From assembly GCF_026914265.1 (NCBI RefSeq), contig NC_069124.1:25306489-25370488 (forward strand): a stretch of DNA of 64,000 nucleotides, given 5' to 3'. Of the stretch, positions 35,801 to 47,100 are shown piece by piece; the stretch's first letter is position 1; the number at the start of each line of letters is the position of its first letter. Origin of the DNA: Mya arenaria. Its lineage: Eukaryota; Mollusca; Bivalvia; Myida; Myidae. The translations under genes and the position numbers were made by a program. The notes under the pieces are model-generated. The model had not been told where the DNA came from. It saw only the letters and a list, made by a program, of their open reading frames with translations, and searched no databases.

Positions 35801-36268
35801 CCAACAACCACAACTACACCTAAACCAACAACCACCACAACTACACCTAAACCAACAACCACCACAACTACACCTAAACCAACAACAACCACCACAACTA
35901 CACCTAAACCAACAACCACCACCACAACTACACCTAAACCAACAACAACCACCACAACTACACCTAAACCAACAACAACCACCACAACTACACCTAAACC
36001 AACAACAACCACCACAACCACACCTAAACCAACAACTACAACTACACCTAAACCAACAACAACCACCACAACTACACCTAAACCAACAACAACCACCACA
36101 ACCACACCTAAACCAACAACTACAACTACACCTAAACCAACAAAAGCCCCAGAAAAGGATCAAAATAAAGTAGATGAAACTAATCAGGAAATAAAGGCTG
36201 GTTTAAGTGAGCAGGAAGGTGGTGAAAAAGTTGTAAAAGTTGGAAAGCGAAGAAAACCGAATAACTAG
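29874..36268 (+). CDS. LRRC59: LRRC59 (p34) ER membrane protein with mucin-like tail, 7 coding exons
   Basis: LRRC59 is a ribosome-associated ER and nuclear-envelope membrane protein implicated in translation and in nuclear import of FGF1. Exons: 29874-29963, 31086-31145, 31368-31631, 31995-32067, 32644-32781, 33767-33820, 34731-36268. They join in frame into about 738 residues; human LRRC59 has 307. The start [19 protein letters not shown] matches the family. Leucine-rich repeats span about 16-125 ([47 protein letters not shown]), followed by the diagnostic [19 protein letters not shown]-rich, probably coiled-coil stretch covers about 142-226. One membrane helix lies at about 233-259 ([20 protein letters not shown]...). 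The following ~115 residues should be luminal. Residues about 377-697 are [10 protein letters not shown]-type repeats, absent from vertebrate LRRC59, and the protein ends in a charged stretch. An AATAAA lies at 36395. Confidence 0.95.
29964..31085. other. LRRC59 intron 1
   Basis: A 1.1 kb phase 0 intron with an ordinary donor (GTAAAA) and acceptor (TTGCAG). I see no array, inverted-repeat element or exon-like sequence in it. Confidence 0.5.
32787..32858 (+). repeat. 36-bp tandem duplication next to the LRRC59 exon 5 donor
   Basis: Two identical units reading CATTTTTATTCACTAAAAAG then GACCGGGTACAGCTGC start five bases after the exon 5 donor (GT at 32782). The frame stays open through both, so a retained intron would add [12 protein letters not shown]-type repeats before stopping near 32934. 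Confidence 0.85.
34378..34602. mobile_element. MITE family E copy in LRRC59 intron 6
   Basis: Inverted ends of about 35 bp: GGGTCGATTGTTCAGAACTG and, at the right, GTTCTGAACAATTGGCCCC, each followed inward by TTAACAA-type arms (AACAATTTTGTTAACG / GTTAACAACGATGTTGTTAA). It is related to 13626-13888. It ends about 130 bases before exon 7. Confidence 0.75.
35181..36141 (+). repeat. Coding Thr-Pro-Lys repeat inside LRRC59 exon 7
   Basis: About 38 tandem units of CCTAAACCAACAACAACCAC type encode [11 protein letters not shown], with the number of threonines varying from four to eight. Unit lengths of about 21-30 bp are all multiples of three, so the frame is kept over 960 bp. Some units have CCTAGA (Pro-Arg). 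Open frames on the opposite strand (poly-Val/Gly, WFRCSCGGC) and in the +2 frame ([10 protein letters not shown]) are by-products. Confidence 0.95.
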
Positions 36269-36394
36269 GTTGTACATGTATATTGTCTAAAACAATTATG
36301 TTTTACTTTAGAAGATGTATTCAGTTGTTGGTGTTACGACTACTTATTTTACTGGTTTTAATGGCTGGCCTACAGCTTTTAGATTCATTTACAT

Positions 36395-36400
36395 AATAAA
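36395..36400 (+). terminator. Candidate LRRC59 polyadenylation signal
   Basis: AATAAA lies 127 bases after the LRRC59 stop. Another AATAAA occurs at 38706-38711, which would give a 2.4 kb UTR. Which one is used cannot be told from sequence. Confidence 0.45.
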
Positions 36401-37525
36401 CTTCACACTTACTTGAGAACGTATTTAATGCATGCTTTCACAGCATATTAACACTTTTCACAGAATATTAACACTTTATAACTGTATTCCAGAGCATACT
36501 GGTGACGGGAATACGTGATGCATATATATAAACCTAACATACTTTCTACAGAGGAAACAGCAACAGGACAGTTAAGGGTGTTGATTTTCGAACCCCAACT
36601 TTTTGTTGTCTGCTGGTTGCCTCGGTGCTCTCGGCAACAGTATTTTATATAATGCTTTTTTTGCTTTAATCAAATGATGAGTAATATTTTCTAGAAGTGC
36701 ACATACTTTATTTGATATTAATTCTGTTGTTGAGTTGTAAATATTATGTATTATTTTGATGGAGATGGTACTCAAGTCAAATTTATTAATTGTTAACTTA
36801 ATTAATGATTGGACGTTGAAATGAAAATAGTTCCGGCAGATGGATTGAAATAATATCAATTTTTAATACATGTACTAAGTAAGCTTTTTTTACCAGAAAA
36901 AAATGATACATTTTAGGAAAGATGAAAAGTAAAGTAATTACCAGTAAATCCTATTGCTCTTCAGTGCCAAAATGAATGGATTTATCCTGAGTACATGGAA
37001 TATACTTGTATCAGACTTTGTAATTATTGGTTTTTCTGTATATTCGGTGCTCACCATGTTGTTCAAATGATGCTTTATCATTCTATGTGTCCTGGTGTGA
37101 GCCGAAATTCAGGAAACCCCCAATGTTGTCAAAGTCTCAGTAATAACTTGCATGTTTGAATGTAAGGCATCAGGGAATGATTGAAGATTTGGGTTTGCTG
37201 GTGGATTAATTGCATGTATAATATTGCCTGTATTTTAGCAATGAATTTAGGAGGGAGGGTTATGTGCTTTGAGCTCAATGGTTATGTAGTGCTAATTTTG
37301 GAAAATATGTTCTAGTGAGTTGAAATTTAATCCATAGGGACCAGTCATCTAATATTAATATGTACATAGTTTAGCAGAATTATTTTAATTATTCTAATTC
37401 TGTTAATCTTGTTTAAACATTTTGTATATATAGCACATTTTTGCATGCTTTGTGATGTCTGACATTTAAATTTTAGTTACAAAATTGATGCTTATTTAGA
37501 GTGTCTGTTTTTACACAGAAATTGT

Positions 37526-37651
37526 CGAGGTACTGTGAGTCTTGGTGTCAGAAAACCAGTCTGTTGGCTATGCATGTACTTTTAATGGTCGAGGTACTGT
37601 CAGTCTTGGTGTCATAAAACCAGTCTGTTTGCTATACATGTACTTTATTAT
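37526..37651 (+). repeat. 64-bp direct duplication
   Basis: Two tandem copies with more than 90 percent identity, landmarks TCGAGGTACTGTGAGTCTTG and AAAACCAGTCTGTT, with CTATGCATGTACTTT in both. It is non-coding. Confidence 0.85.
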
Positions 37652-37669
37652 AAAAGCAATAACCTTGAA

Positions 37670-37940
37670 GAACAAGAAATGCAAGCATTTGATTCTCCTG
37701 TTCTTAACATTTATTTTGTGTTTATATTTTGGTTTGAAAAATAGGTTTGCATGTTTAATTTCAACATGCAAGCATTTATAATATTTGATTGAGGGTTGGG
37801 TTTTTTTGGAATGAAATTTAGGTTTGTGAGTTTAGTTCCAGCATGCAAGAATTTCTTTCTGTTGTTTATAACATTTTTTTGTATTTTTATTTTTGGTTGA
37901 AAGTTAGGCTGGCGAGTTAGTTCCAACATTCTACACCCAT
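37670..37940 (+). repeat. ~100-bp degenerate tandem repeat
   Basis: Three diverged units with the order ATGCAAGCATTTNNN, TTCTTAACATTTATTTTGTG-like, then GGTTTGAAAAATAGG. Shared landmarks are CATGCAAG and TTGGNTGAAANTTAGG. It is older than the neighbouring 64-bp duplication. Confidence 0.5.
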
Positions 37941-40059
37941 AAATCATGATAATATTCTATATAGGCCAAAAAGGCCATAATTTAAAGGCTCTCATCTTAA
38001 TTATTTTTACCAAATGGGATGGGGGATAATCAGGCATTTTTTTATTTTCATAAAAAAGAAGAGCACTTTGTTTGATTTACTTTGGTGCTATTTGCAAGTT
38101 TAAACCACATATTTATACAGTAGCTCTTTTCTCATATTAAAAAAAAGGGTCAGGGTTTTCCGAGGGGCAGTTGTGGATGAGATGAGAATATAAGAATATC
38201 TTTCCTCCGGCCTTAGTTGATAGACAATGTCTTGCCCTTTCATTTCTATAATGTAGCTGGTTAGTAAACACATTTACATGTATCTAGTTATTGATCAACA
38301 ACAATTGAATTCTATATTTATTCGATGTATAATCATGTAAATTTTACTTGAAATTTGCTAAATACTTTTTGTTGTTGTAATTCAAATTTTATCACCATCT
38401 ATTCATATTATTGACCAGATATATAACAATGTTCGAATTGTTTTGATTGCATGGAATTTTGATTGTGTGGAAATTTTTATTTTTATTACAAGAAAGCGAT
38501 TTGAGTGATAAACAATAAATTGGGCATTTGATGCTCTGTGACCATGGATACCAACAGTCTCTGAGTTCAGACCTCAGTGGCAAATTTTCACATATACCTT
38601 TCCTTGTAACTTTCCATCTAGTTGAGTTTTTATAATGAAATTTCCTGATTTTTATTACCATTTGAAATTTTAATTTCAACGGGATAAAGATGATTCTTGT
38701 AATTTAATAAAAGTGCTTTTCTGAGTCTAGACTGAAGACTGTTTGTAATCATGCCCCTAGGGTACATGTTTATTCATGATGAACGAGTTGTATTTTTAGT
38801 TTACATTGCCAATTTGAACCATGTCAATATGTTATATTTATAATATTGTAAAATAACAAATAAATCTACTTATTCACATAAACAATATTATACAAAATTT
38901 TAATTGTACATATCACTCTTGTCACCGACTGGCTGTGGGGTCCAGCTATTATATTTTCTTTCTTCTGTCCTAGCCTCTTTTTAATAAAGTAAATATGGAT
39001 ATATTAAACAGCTGATTGCAGATTCACAGAATGTAATGAATGGCATAATTTAAAAATAATGTCATCTAATTCTTAAGTGTAATGGTGATCACCAAGAAAT
39101 ATATAATTTGTTGAATGAAATAGTCTTCTTTTTCCGGCCTGTATATTTCTTCTATTGGTAGAGTCATCGATATTTCAAAATTGGTTGTGTGATATTTTAT
39201 TATTAAACATGAAATATGGCATTTCCAATTCCATAGGAGTTGATAAAATCAATTAAATTGTACATAGGAGAATTATTAAATCAGTATTGAGCTTTTTCAT
39301 TTGCCATTTTTAACAGGTTCTAAAAAAGGATTTTTGAATACATATTTATTTTCGATTGTTGTGTAATTGTTCAAAGCATGACTAATTGGTTTTTGGATCA
39401 ACTTCAAATGAAGTGTAAACACTTGTGTTTATTTGATGTTTTTTTTTCATCATAAAATAATGTATAGTCATACCTTTATATCATAAAAATTAATAGACAT
39501 ATGCAGTATGCATGAGAGAGTCAGTGATGGCAGAGTGCTAAGATAAGTGTTTCTAATATGTTATATTTTGTTTTAACATCTGCCCTTGCAAAATGTTGTA
39601 CCGATTGGAACAGCTCGTTCATTTTCATTGAAAACAACCTCGGATATATGCCAGTACATCTGTAGAAGTAGTTTGTAAAATTAAATATATAAATATTGAT
39701 TAATTCTAGTGTTTAATGTTTAATTTGTATTGCCGAGTTCAAATTGATTCCCATTGAAGTGATTTTTTGCAAAGAGCGTAAAGTCCTTAACTGCTGAACT
39801 GAAATTACAATGCTATCTTCTTGCAGCGTAGATAAATGCTAAGAATTCTGATATTGTAAACTGTCCATATTACACATTCGAGGTTGTTTTCCATGAAAAA
39901 TGGCTAAAGTGTTCCAATTGAATGATGTACATGTGATTAACAATCTATATTTCACTGGACAGATGTATGAAATATCAAATTAAATAAATATGAAATCACA
40001 GAGATTCTTTTCTTTTGTCATCTTACCTCCAACATATTTTATTCAACAACAAGAGTGCC

Positions 40060-40530
40060 ACAAGGCTGAGCACATACAAGAATTACAAGCAAGTCAAAGT
40101 GAACCTTGACAAACAGAAATACAATAGGGCCATGACCACAGGATTAACCGTTCTAGATGAATAAACCTTGACTTTTGACCTAATGACCTCAAAATCAATA
40201 GGGGCGAGGTCATCTGCTGACAATAACAAATTGACATACTACTAGTATGTTTCCAGATTCGACAACATGTCAATTGTAACTGTTTCGATCAATAACTAAA
40301 GAATGCTTGGGCCCATGGATCTAAAACTTGGTAGGAAGGTGTGTGATGACCAGAAGATAATTTGATTTGAGGTCAGTGGGTCAAAGCTCAAGGTTGTGGT
40401 GACCTTGAGCTGAAAATCTGTTTCCTATCAATAACTGAAGAACGCTAGGGCCAAGGGACCTCGTACTTGATAGGCATTGACCAAGGTACCAGCAGATGTA
40501 CCCCTATGATAAAAGCAATCAATATTTTCA
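40060..40530. repeat. Dispersed GGTCAAGGTC-type repeat
   Basis: Two related blocks contain TCAATAACTNAAGAANGCT followed by AGGGCCAAGGGACCTCGTAC or CTTGGGCCCATGGATCTAAA, with GTGACCTTGAGCTGAAAATC and GACTTTTGACCTAATGACC. I know similar sequence as an abundant molluscan interspersed repeat, but ends and class are not clear. Confidence 0.5.
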
Positions 40531-41329
40531 AACTTCATGGGAAGGTAGGTAAAGTCGTCATGAAAATATTGATACTGAAGGCTAACTGTCCATATAGACC
40601 TATTACTAACAGCTATCTGTCCAGCAGGGCCTTTCGGGGACATGTGTCATCCTTTGACAGCTCTTGTCTAATAGTGATCAAACTTTGTTTAATGACTATG
40701 ACTCGTACCACATTTCTATTTATGTAGGGAGCCAGGAGTGAAAAAAATGCTTGCGGATAATGTGTCAGCCCACAACAAAATGCTTTGGGATTGTTTTAAG
40801 TCTAAAAATAGTCCTCAAAAACAATAATTTTTCCCATTTATGTAGCATCTTTTTGCAGTATATATTCTTTACTTCATTGTTTTTCAATTGGCAGTTTTTA
40901 ATATTAAGCCAGGTCAGTGTATATGAAACAAAATAAAAATAGCTTTGGTCTCGTCTAATAGCAAAAAATCAAAACTGTCTTGATATTAGTTTCTCGAGTT
41001 AAATCAACAGACAAAAATGTTTATAACTTGATGAAACACAGCGTTAAAGCTCGAATTTCTTCTAGAAGTTCTGAATAAATTGTTAACATGCCTGTTTCTA
41101 TAAATGACATAGAAGCAACTTTCGCTGCGGTCTGAGGCTCAAATGCATTTCACTGGAAATTTAATAAAAAAATTGGCGTAATAAAAATATGTAAACGATA
41201 AATTTCGCGTGTTTATAATAATAAAGATGTATTTATTAAAACTGTTGTGACTGAGTTTTTGCATAATATACAATGTATAAGTCACACAGTTCAAGTTTTT
41301 GTGATGTTAAAGTTTTTACAACACTTAAC

Positions 41330-41720
41330 AGTGACGTTTGACCTACTGACTTATTTTTTTAAGGGCATACACCACTGAAGTTGCATGGTCCTTGATCAAA
41401 CTGTTCACAAGTTATTGTGCAGAAAAAGTTTTCATAACACTTAACCTTTGACCGAGTTTTCATAACAATTAACCTTTGACCTACTGATCCAAAAATTGAG
41501 GGACCAAGTACTAGTCAACAGCTTTTACCACTGCTTTCATTGTTGTAGGTCAAATATCTCAAGTTATTCTGCAGATATATTTTTCTTAACACTTAGCTGT
41601 GACTTTTGACCTACTGACCAAAATAATATAGGGTCATTTTCTAGTCAAGGGCAACCTACCACTGAAAATGTCATGGTCCTCTACCAAGTAATTGTTCTCT
41701 GCCTACCAGCAGACAAAATG
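41330..41720. repeat. Dispersed GACCTACTGACC-type repeat, about three units
   Basis: Three degenerate ~130-bp units share TTTGACCTACTGACC, AGGGNCAANTACTAGTCAA, ACCACTGAAATGTCATGGTC-like sequence and CAAGTTATTCTGCAGA. It is related to 40060-40530 and is non-coding. Confidence 0.5.
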
Positions 41721-41981
41721 GCTGATAGACTACCCAACTAATAAGACATTTGTAAATCCATACGCCCCTTTCTTCAAAGAGATCATACATATGTGTCTCA
41801 AAGAACCAGGAAAATTGAAAAGTCGATTCAGCTCAAGGAAATTTATTTAAAGTAATAATGTGAGGTCTCAACTCCCACATAACCAGTATGATTGTATTTC
41901 ATTCAGTTTAACTGTGTTTTGTAATCATTAACAGAGCTTTATACAAATAATAAAATGTAACACATGCCAAAAACAATGAGC

Positions 41982-41987
41982 TTTATT
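41982..41987 (-). terminator. Possible THOC2 polyadenylation signal
   Basis: TTTATT on the plus strand is AATAAA on the minus strand, about 2.2 kb after the THOC2 stop. If used, the 3' UTR would contain the whole 57-bp array at 42514-43795. I saw no nearer canonical hexamer on that strand. Confidence 0.25.
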
Positions 41988-42513
41988 CAGTACAAATACT
42001 TTTTACAAGAACCATCATAAGAAATTAAAATTAACATATACAACAAAAAACAATTTTCTTACAGTCATTTCATATGGCAAATCTTTTTCAAATATCATTT
42101 CATAACTTCAGTCCGCAACAAAGAGATACTATAAAAATAAGGTACTTATAAGTACAATTTGTGAGGAAAAGAAAAAGTATTGTACAAATGAAACCAATGT
42201 CAAATGTCCTTTGGCATGGTATAATTAACATTAAGAACAGTACGAGAGTTCTGGTACTCTCTACTGTACATAAGTTTAAAGGCAACTCCAATAACAAAGT
42301 GACACTATTGCCGCTGGAGAGTCTCTGTTCCACCAAAGAGAGTGTAAACCAATCAATTAACACCATCTTCATACTTCTCTCTTCAAGACTTCTTTGGCCG
42401 TTTTCTGATACATTGTTAAGGAGTAAGAGATCACACAGGAGAAATAAAATTGTTTAAATGACTTGAATAAATGTCTTTCTATTGCTACTTACATTTCAAT
42501 CAATAATAAATGG

Positions 42514-43795
42514 CAAACAATGTCAATCCTACCATAGTCACAAAGCAAAGACTAGATGGCCGATGAAATGCCAACAATGGCAATCCTGCCATTATCCCAA
42601 AATGACGACTTGATGGCCGGTGAAATCCCAACAATGTCAAGCATGCCATTGTCACAAAGTGAAGACTAGATGGCCGATGAAATGCCAACAATGTCAAGTA
42701 CCTTTGTCACAAAGTGAAGACTAGATGGTCTGTGAAATGCCAACAATGTCAAGCATGCCATTATCACAAAATGATGACTAGATGGCCAGTGAAATCCCAA
42801 CAATGTCAAGCATGCCATTGTCACAAAGTGAAGACTAGATGGTCTGTGAAATGCCAACAATGTCAAGCATGCCATTGTCACAAAGTGAAGACTAGATGGC
42901 CGATGAAATGCCAACAATGTCAAGCATGCCATTGTCACAAAGTGAAGACTAGATGGCCGATGAAATGCCAACAATGTCAAGCATGCCATTATCACAAAGT
43001 GAAGACAAGATGGCATGTGAAATGTCAACAATGTCAAGTATGCCATTGTCACAAAGTGACGAATAGATGGCCGATGAAATGCCAACAATGTCAAGCATAC
43101 CATTGTCAAAAAGTGAAGACTAGATGGCCAATGAAATGCCAACAATGTCAAGCATACCATTGTCACAAAGTGAAGACAAGATGGCGTGTGAAATGCCAAC
43201 AATGTCAAGCATGCCATTGTCGCAAAGTGAAGACAAGATGGTCTGTGAAATCCCAACAATGTCAAGCATGCCATTGTCACAAAGTGAAGACAAGATGGTC
43301 AGTGAAATGCCAACAATGTCAAGCATGCCATTGTCACAAAGTGAAGACTAGATGGACGATGAAATGCCAACAATGTCAAGCATACCATTGTCACAAAGTG
43401 AGGACTAGATGGCCGATGAAATGCCAACAATGTCAAGCATGCCATTGTCACAAAGTGAAGACTAGATGGCCGATGAAATGCCAACAATGTCAAGCATACC
43501 ATTGTCACAAAGTGAAGACTAGATGGCCGATGAAATGCCAACAATGTCAAGCATGCCATTGTCACAAAGTGAAGACTAGATGGCCGATGAAATGCCAACA
43601 ATGTCAAGCATACCATTGTCACAAAGTGAAGACTAGATGGCCGATGAAATGCCAACAATGTCAAGCATACCATTGTCACAAAGTGAAGACTTGATGGCCG
43701 ATGAAATGCCAACAATGTCAAGCATACCATTGTAACAAAGTGAAGACAAGATGGCGTGTGAAATGCCAACAATGTCAAGCATACCATTGTCACAA
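42514..43795. repeat. 57-bp minisatellite downstream of THOC2, about 22 units
   Basis: The unit contains GATGGCCGATGAAATGCCAA, CAATGTCAAGCATGCCATTG and TCACAAAGTGAAGACTA. As 57 equals 19 codons and few stops arise, long open frames exist on both strands (326 codons at 42714-43694 plus; 204 and 166 codons minus). Their products are pure 19-residue repeats (for example CQQCQACHCHKVKTRW) that resemble no protein I know. I treat them as non-coding; the array may lie in the THOC2 3' UTR. Confidence 0.93.
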
Positions 43796-44178
43796 TCATA
43801 AAATAGTTCTAAGAATGTTGGTTTTTGACCTTGAATGCATCAAGCTGGAAAATTTATATATATATAAATGAACAATCTGACCAATGAGTGTGAATGTTCA
43901 TCTACAGATATAGGTCTTAAATATGTCCAAATGAATTGCCAAGTTCAAGTCGGAACAAGCCAATATACAAGGAATTTTTACCAAACCCTTGTGAGTGACC
44001 TTGACCTTTGACCTACAGACATGGTACCTACAGCCATGCATGTGACACAGCTTATTCTGATAGTGAACACTTTGCCAAGTCATTTTTAAAACCCCTAATG
44101 CATGGCCCAGTTACAGCCGGACAAACCAAATTACAAGCACTTTGATGTTTAGGTAATATTTATAGATCTTGTTAACAG

Positions 44179-47100
44179 TTACAGACAAAAGTCATGAACA
44201 TTTTTTTGTGTGAGGTAAGGATACGATCTTTCTTTATCTTTCTTCTTCTCCCTGTCTTTACTACGAGATCGTTCATGCTCAAGTTCCGCTTCTCGGTGTT
44301 CCTGAAAAACGTTTGAAATATTTTAGCTTAAAAGAACTTATTCAACATCATTCTTGTAACAAGTTATCACAATGTAACAGTAATCATGTTCGTTGGTCTC
44401 AAATTAGGAGAACAAAGCCATTAAAACATGCCCTATCTTTCTTGCTTTCTATCTAAACTTAAAAATCTGTCCGCACACTCTTAAGAGTTGGGTTGAGAAA
44501 ATAACCTTTATTCTGCATCCTTTCATCAAATTACTGTTGGTAGCAAACACAACTAATGTAAAAGTAAGTATGTCATAAAGGGTGCTGGTTAATTGGTGTA
44601 CAGTGGTGTGACATCCTCTCCCTAAGAGATAATGCAGACAATCCCGACCAGGTCCATTCTCCTGGCTCCTCAAAAAGGACACCAGTACTTGTTTCTACCA
44701 AGGTCCATTCTTATTTATATTGGCTGACAGCCATCTTCACTGAAGTGCTTAAATAATAGATTTAATGTAACAGACAAATTGGTATGTTTCTGGCGAGGAT
44801 TGAATCCCTACTTCTTGGTCAATGTAGACGGACATCTGCATCGCTATAAAAACAAGGTCAATAGCAACACATTATAATTGCCACTTTGTACTAATCAAAT
44901 GGTCAGTGACATGTTACCCCACCATTTAATTTTTTTATTTTTTAATTTCCAACAATCTTTGAGGCTTATCGTGCAACAAGAAGAGTTGGGAAACATTTGC
45001 ACTAAAAAAATGTAGCTGACTGCACTAACTGACATGTGCATTTGGTTATTATAGTACCCACAACCTTTAGCTATGCAGGCTGACTCTTCTGCATCACTAT
45101 AACAGTTAGCTCAGAAGAACAACGGCACATTTTAAGAGCAGATAAATTTGAAAACATGGTTACACCTTGGTCAGCTGGGGAACACTCGACCACACTACCT
45201 CTGAAGCAAGACAGTATAAGTGCCCTTATATTCATATTGAGTACTGGGTAACATTAGGTGTACAAGTACCTTCCTGGTGGTGGTGGGTCTCGCGTATCCA
45301 TCATCATCGTAGTGTTGCTCGTAACTTCCTTCCCGCCATCGATCATCTGAGTCACCATTCTGCTTGCTTCCACGTACTGGAAACACACAAGGTTTGTATG
45401 TACATGCAAGTCATTTGTAGTAAGTATTTTTGTCCATTTTTCCAAATAAACTTAGTTAAGTTATATGATTATATTAAGTTATATGATTATATTAAAACAG
45501 CAACACATACATTTTTTGTGTCCCACCATACAAATGTTATTTTTTCCAAACACACAAAGTGCTCCCTATGAATACATAAATCTTTATATACTCCAAACAC
45601 ATGTGTTGATGTCATGCCATCAGTTCATTCCATTAAAGTAGTCAATGTTTTATGCAGAAGTCAAAATGTACGCCAAACTTATGAAAGATGGTTGAGGTAA
45701 ACTAACATGATGTGTCGTACAAAGTTAAACGGCAAAGATTTCGCTTGGCTAGTGTTATTTTAACTAAGAGCCATATTTCCATATGGTACTGAATAAATGT
45801 TTCCAGAATTCACATAACTGAGTTTTCCCATTCCAGTACAAACAAGCTATGCTCTGGACAAGATTGCCTGGATACACACACACACACACCCGCCTACTGT
45901 TAGTATATCTGCTAAGCGTTTCGGCGGGGATAATAAAAGGTTATATTTAGGGTATGGAAATTCATGTAACAGAAATGATTCTATTAAGTAACATGTGTCT
46001 TTTAAAACAATACAATGTTGTTGTACCAGAGAATTAGTAGAGGGAAACCAGAATGTCTCTAAATCCAGGGTTCAACTATTGTCTTGAAGTTTTTTTACAA
46101 TGATGGTGTCATTGGCATAAAAACAAAATTGTGTTACGTAACAATACCTATAGCATTATACTAGGACAGAGCAGATGCAGCATATCACTGCACGGCTCAA
46201 GGCACAGTGGTTTGTCTCAAGTGAGTGGGTATTAAGAATAAAAGTTGTACTGTAACTATGGCCATTTCTGAAAAACTTCTTCACATCAAATGAAGTTCAT
46301 TGTGTTCTTCGCAAAAGGTCAGTTTGTACATGGTTGCTTAAACAGCTGGAAACTATTACGAACCATTTTTGAGTCCCTTTTCTAAGGTAGAAACAAGTAC
46401 CCCTCTAGGGTGAGAGGCGGACACCAATTACATTGCACTTACATGAGCCATCCAGGCTTTTCTTCTTCTTGGACATTGAAACACTCATGGTCTCGTACTC
46501 TCTGTCCTGAAATACAGGAAAGTGATATGCTTAAAACTGGTGCAAATAAACTATGTTAAGGTAGGGATTACTTTTAAGTTAGCGCCCAAAATGATAAAGG
46601 TTAAGATGCTTGTCGTACACATGTTAACAAATCTGATTAAAAACTGTGTAGTTAAAAGAGGGTAAGAACGGTAGAACGTGAACAGTTCAAATAGTGTTAA
46701 AACTTAAATTGATTTTTTTTAAATGTTACGAAAACTCATAAGAATACTTTTTTTTTCCAATTTGCTTTCCATTCACATAAAAATTACAAAAAAATCCACC
46801 AAACTAGATAGATAAATAGAATGATTGTGTTGTTGTTTTTTAAAACCAGAATGGTTATCATTTTTTAAGCTTTATAGAAAATGTTGCTTGCAGCACTTCA
46901 CCTTGTCAAGATTGGACTCGGTGGTATATAATCTTATATGTTTGTAAATGTTTTAATCATTATTAAAACTCATATTTTTGTACAAAAAAATGCCATTGTT
47001 ACTATAATGATTTAATATTTGAATCTGTTATTATGTTATTATGTATAACTTCCTTCGAAATTAAGATTTTACCATTTGTATTATTATTATTATTCTTATT

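Larger units (their letters stand above)
36401..41981. other. Convergent intergenic region LRRC59-THOC2
   Basis: 5.6 kb without a recognisable gene. It holds a 64-bp tandem duplication (37526-37651), a degenerate ~100-bp tandem repeat (37670-37940), and the GGTCAAGGTC-type dispersed repeats at 40060-40530 and 41330-41720. The rest is AT-rich unique sequence that may include a long LRRC59 3' UTR. Confidence 0.5.

Noticed and set aside
35053-36163. Antisense and alternative-frame open frames of 314-350 codons over the LRRC59 tail
   Set aside because: They are low-complexity shadows (poly-Val/Gly, Trp-Phe-Arg-Cys, Gln-His-Leu) of the threonine repeat, whose sense frame is continuous with conserved LRRC59 exons.
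42714-43694. 326-codon plus-strand open frame, with antisense frames of 204 and 166 codons
   Set aside because: It consists only of 19-codon repeats dictated by a 57-bp minisatellite, is open on both strands, and has no unique domain or supporting splice context.
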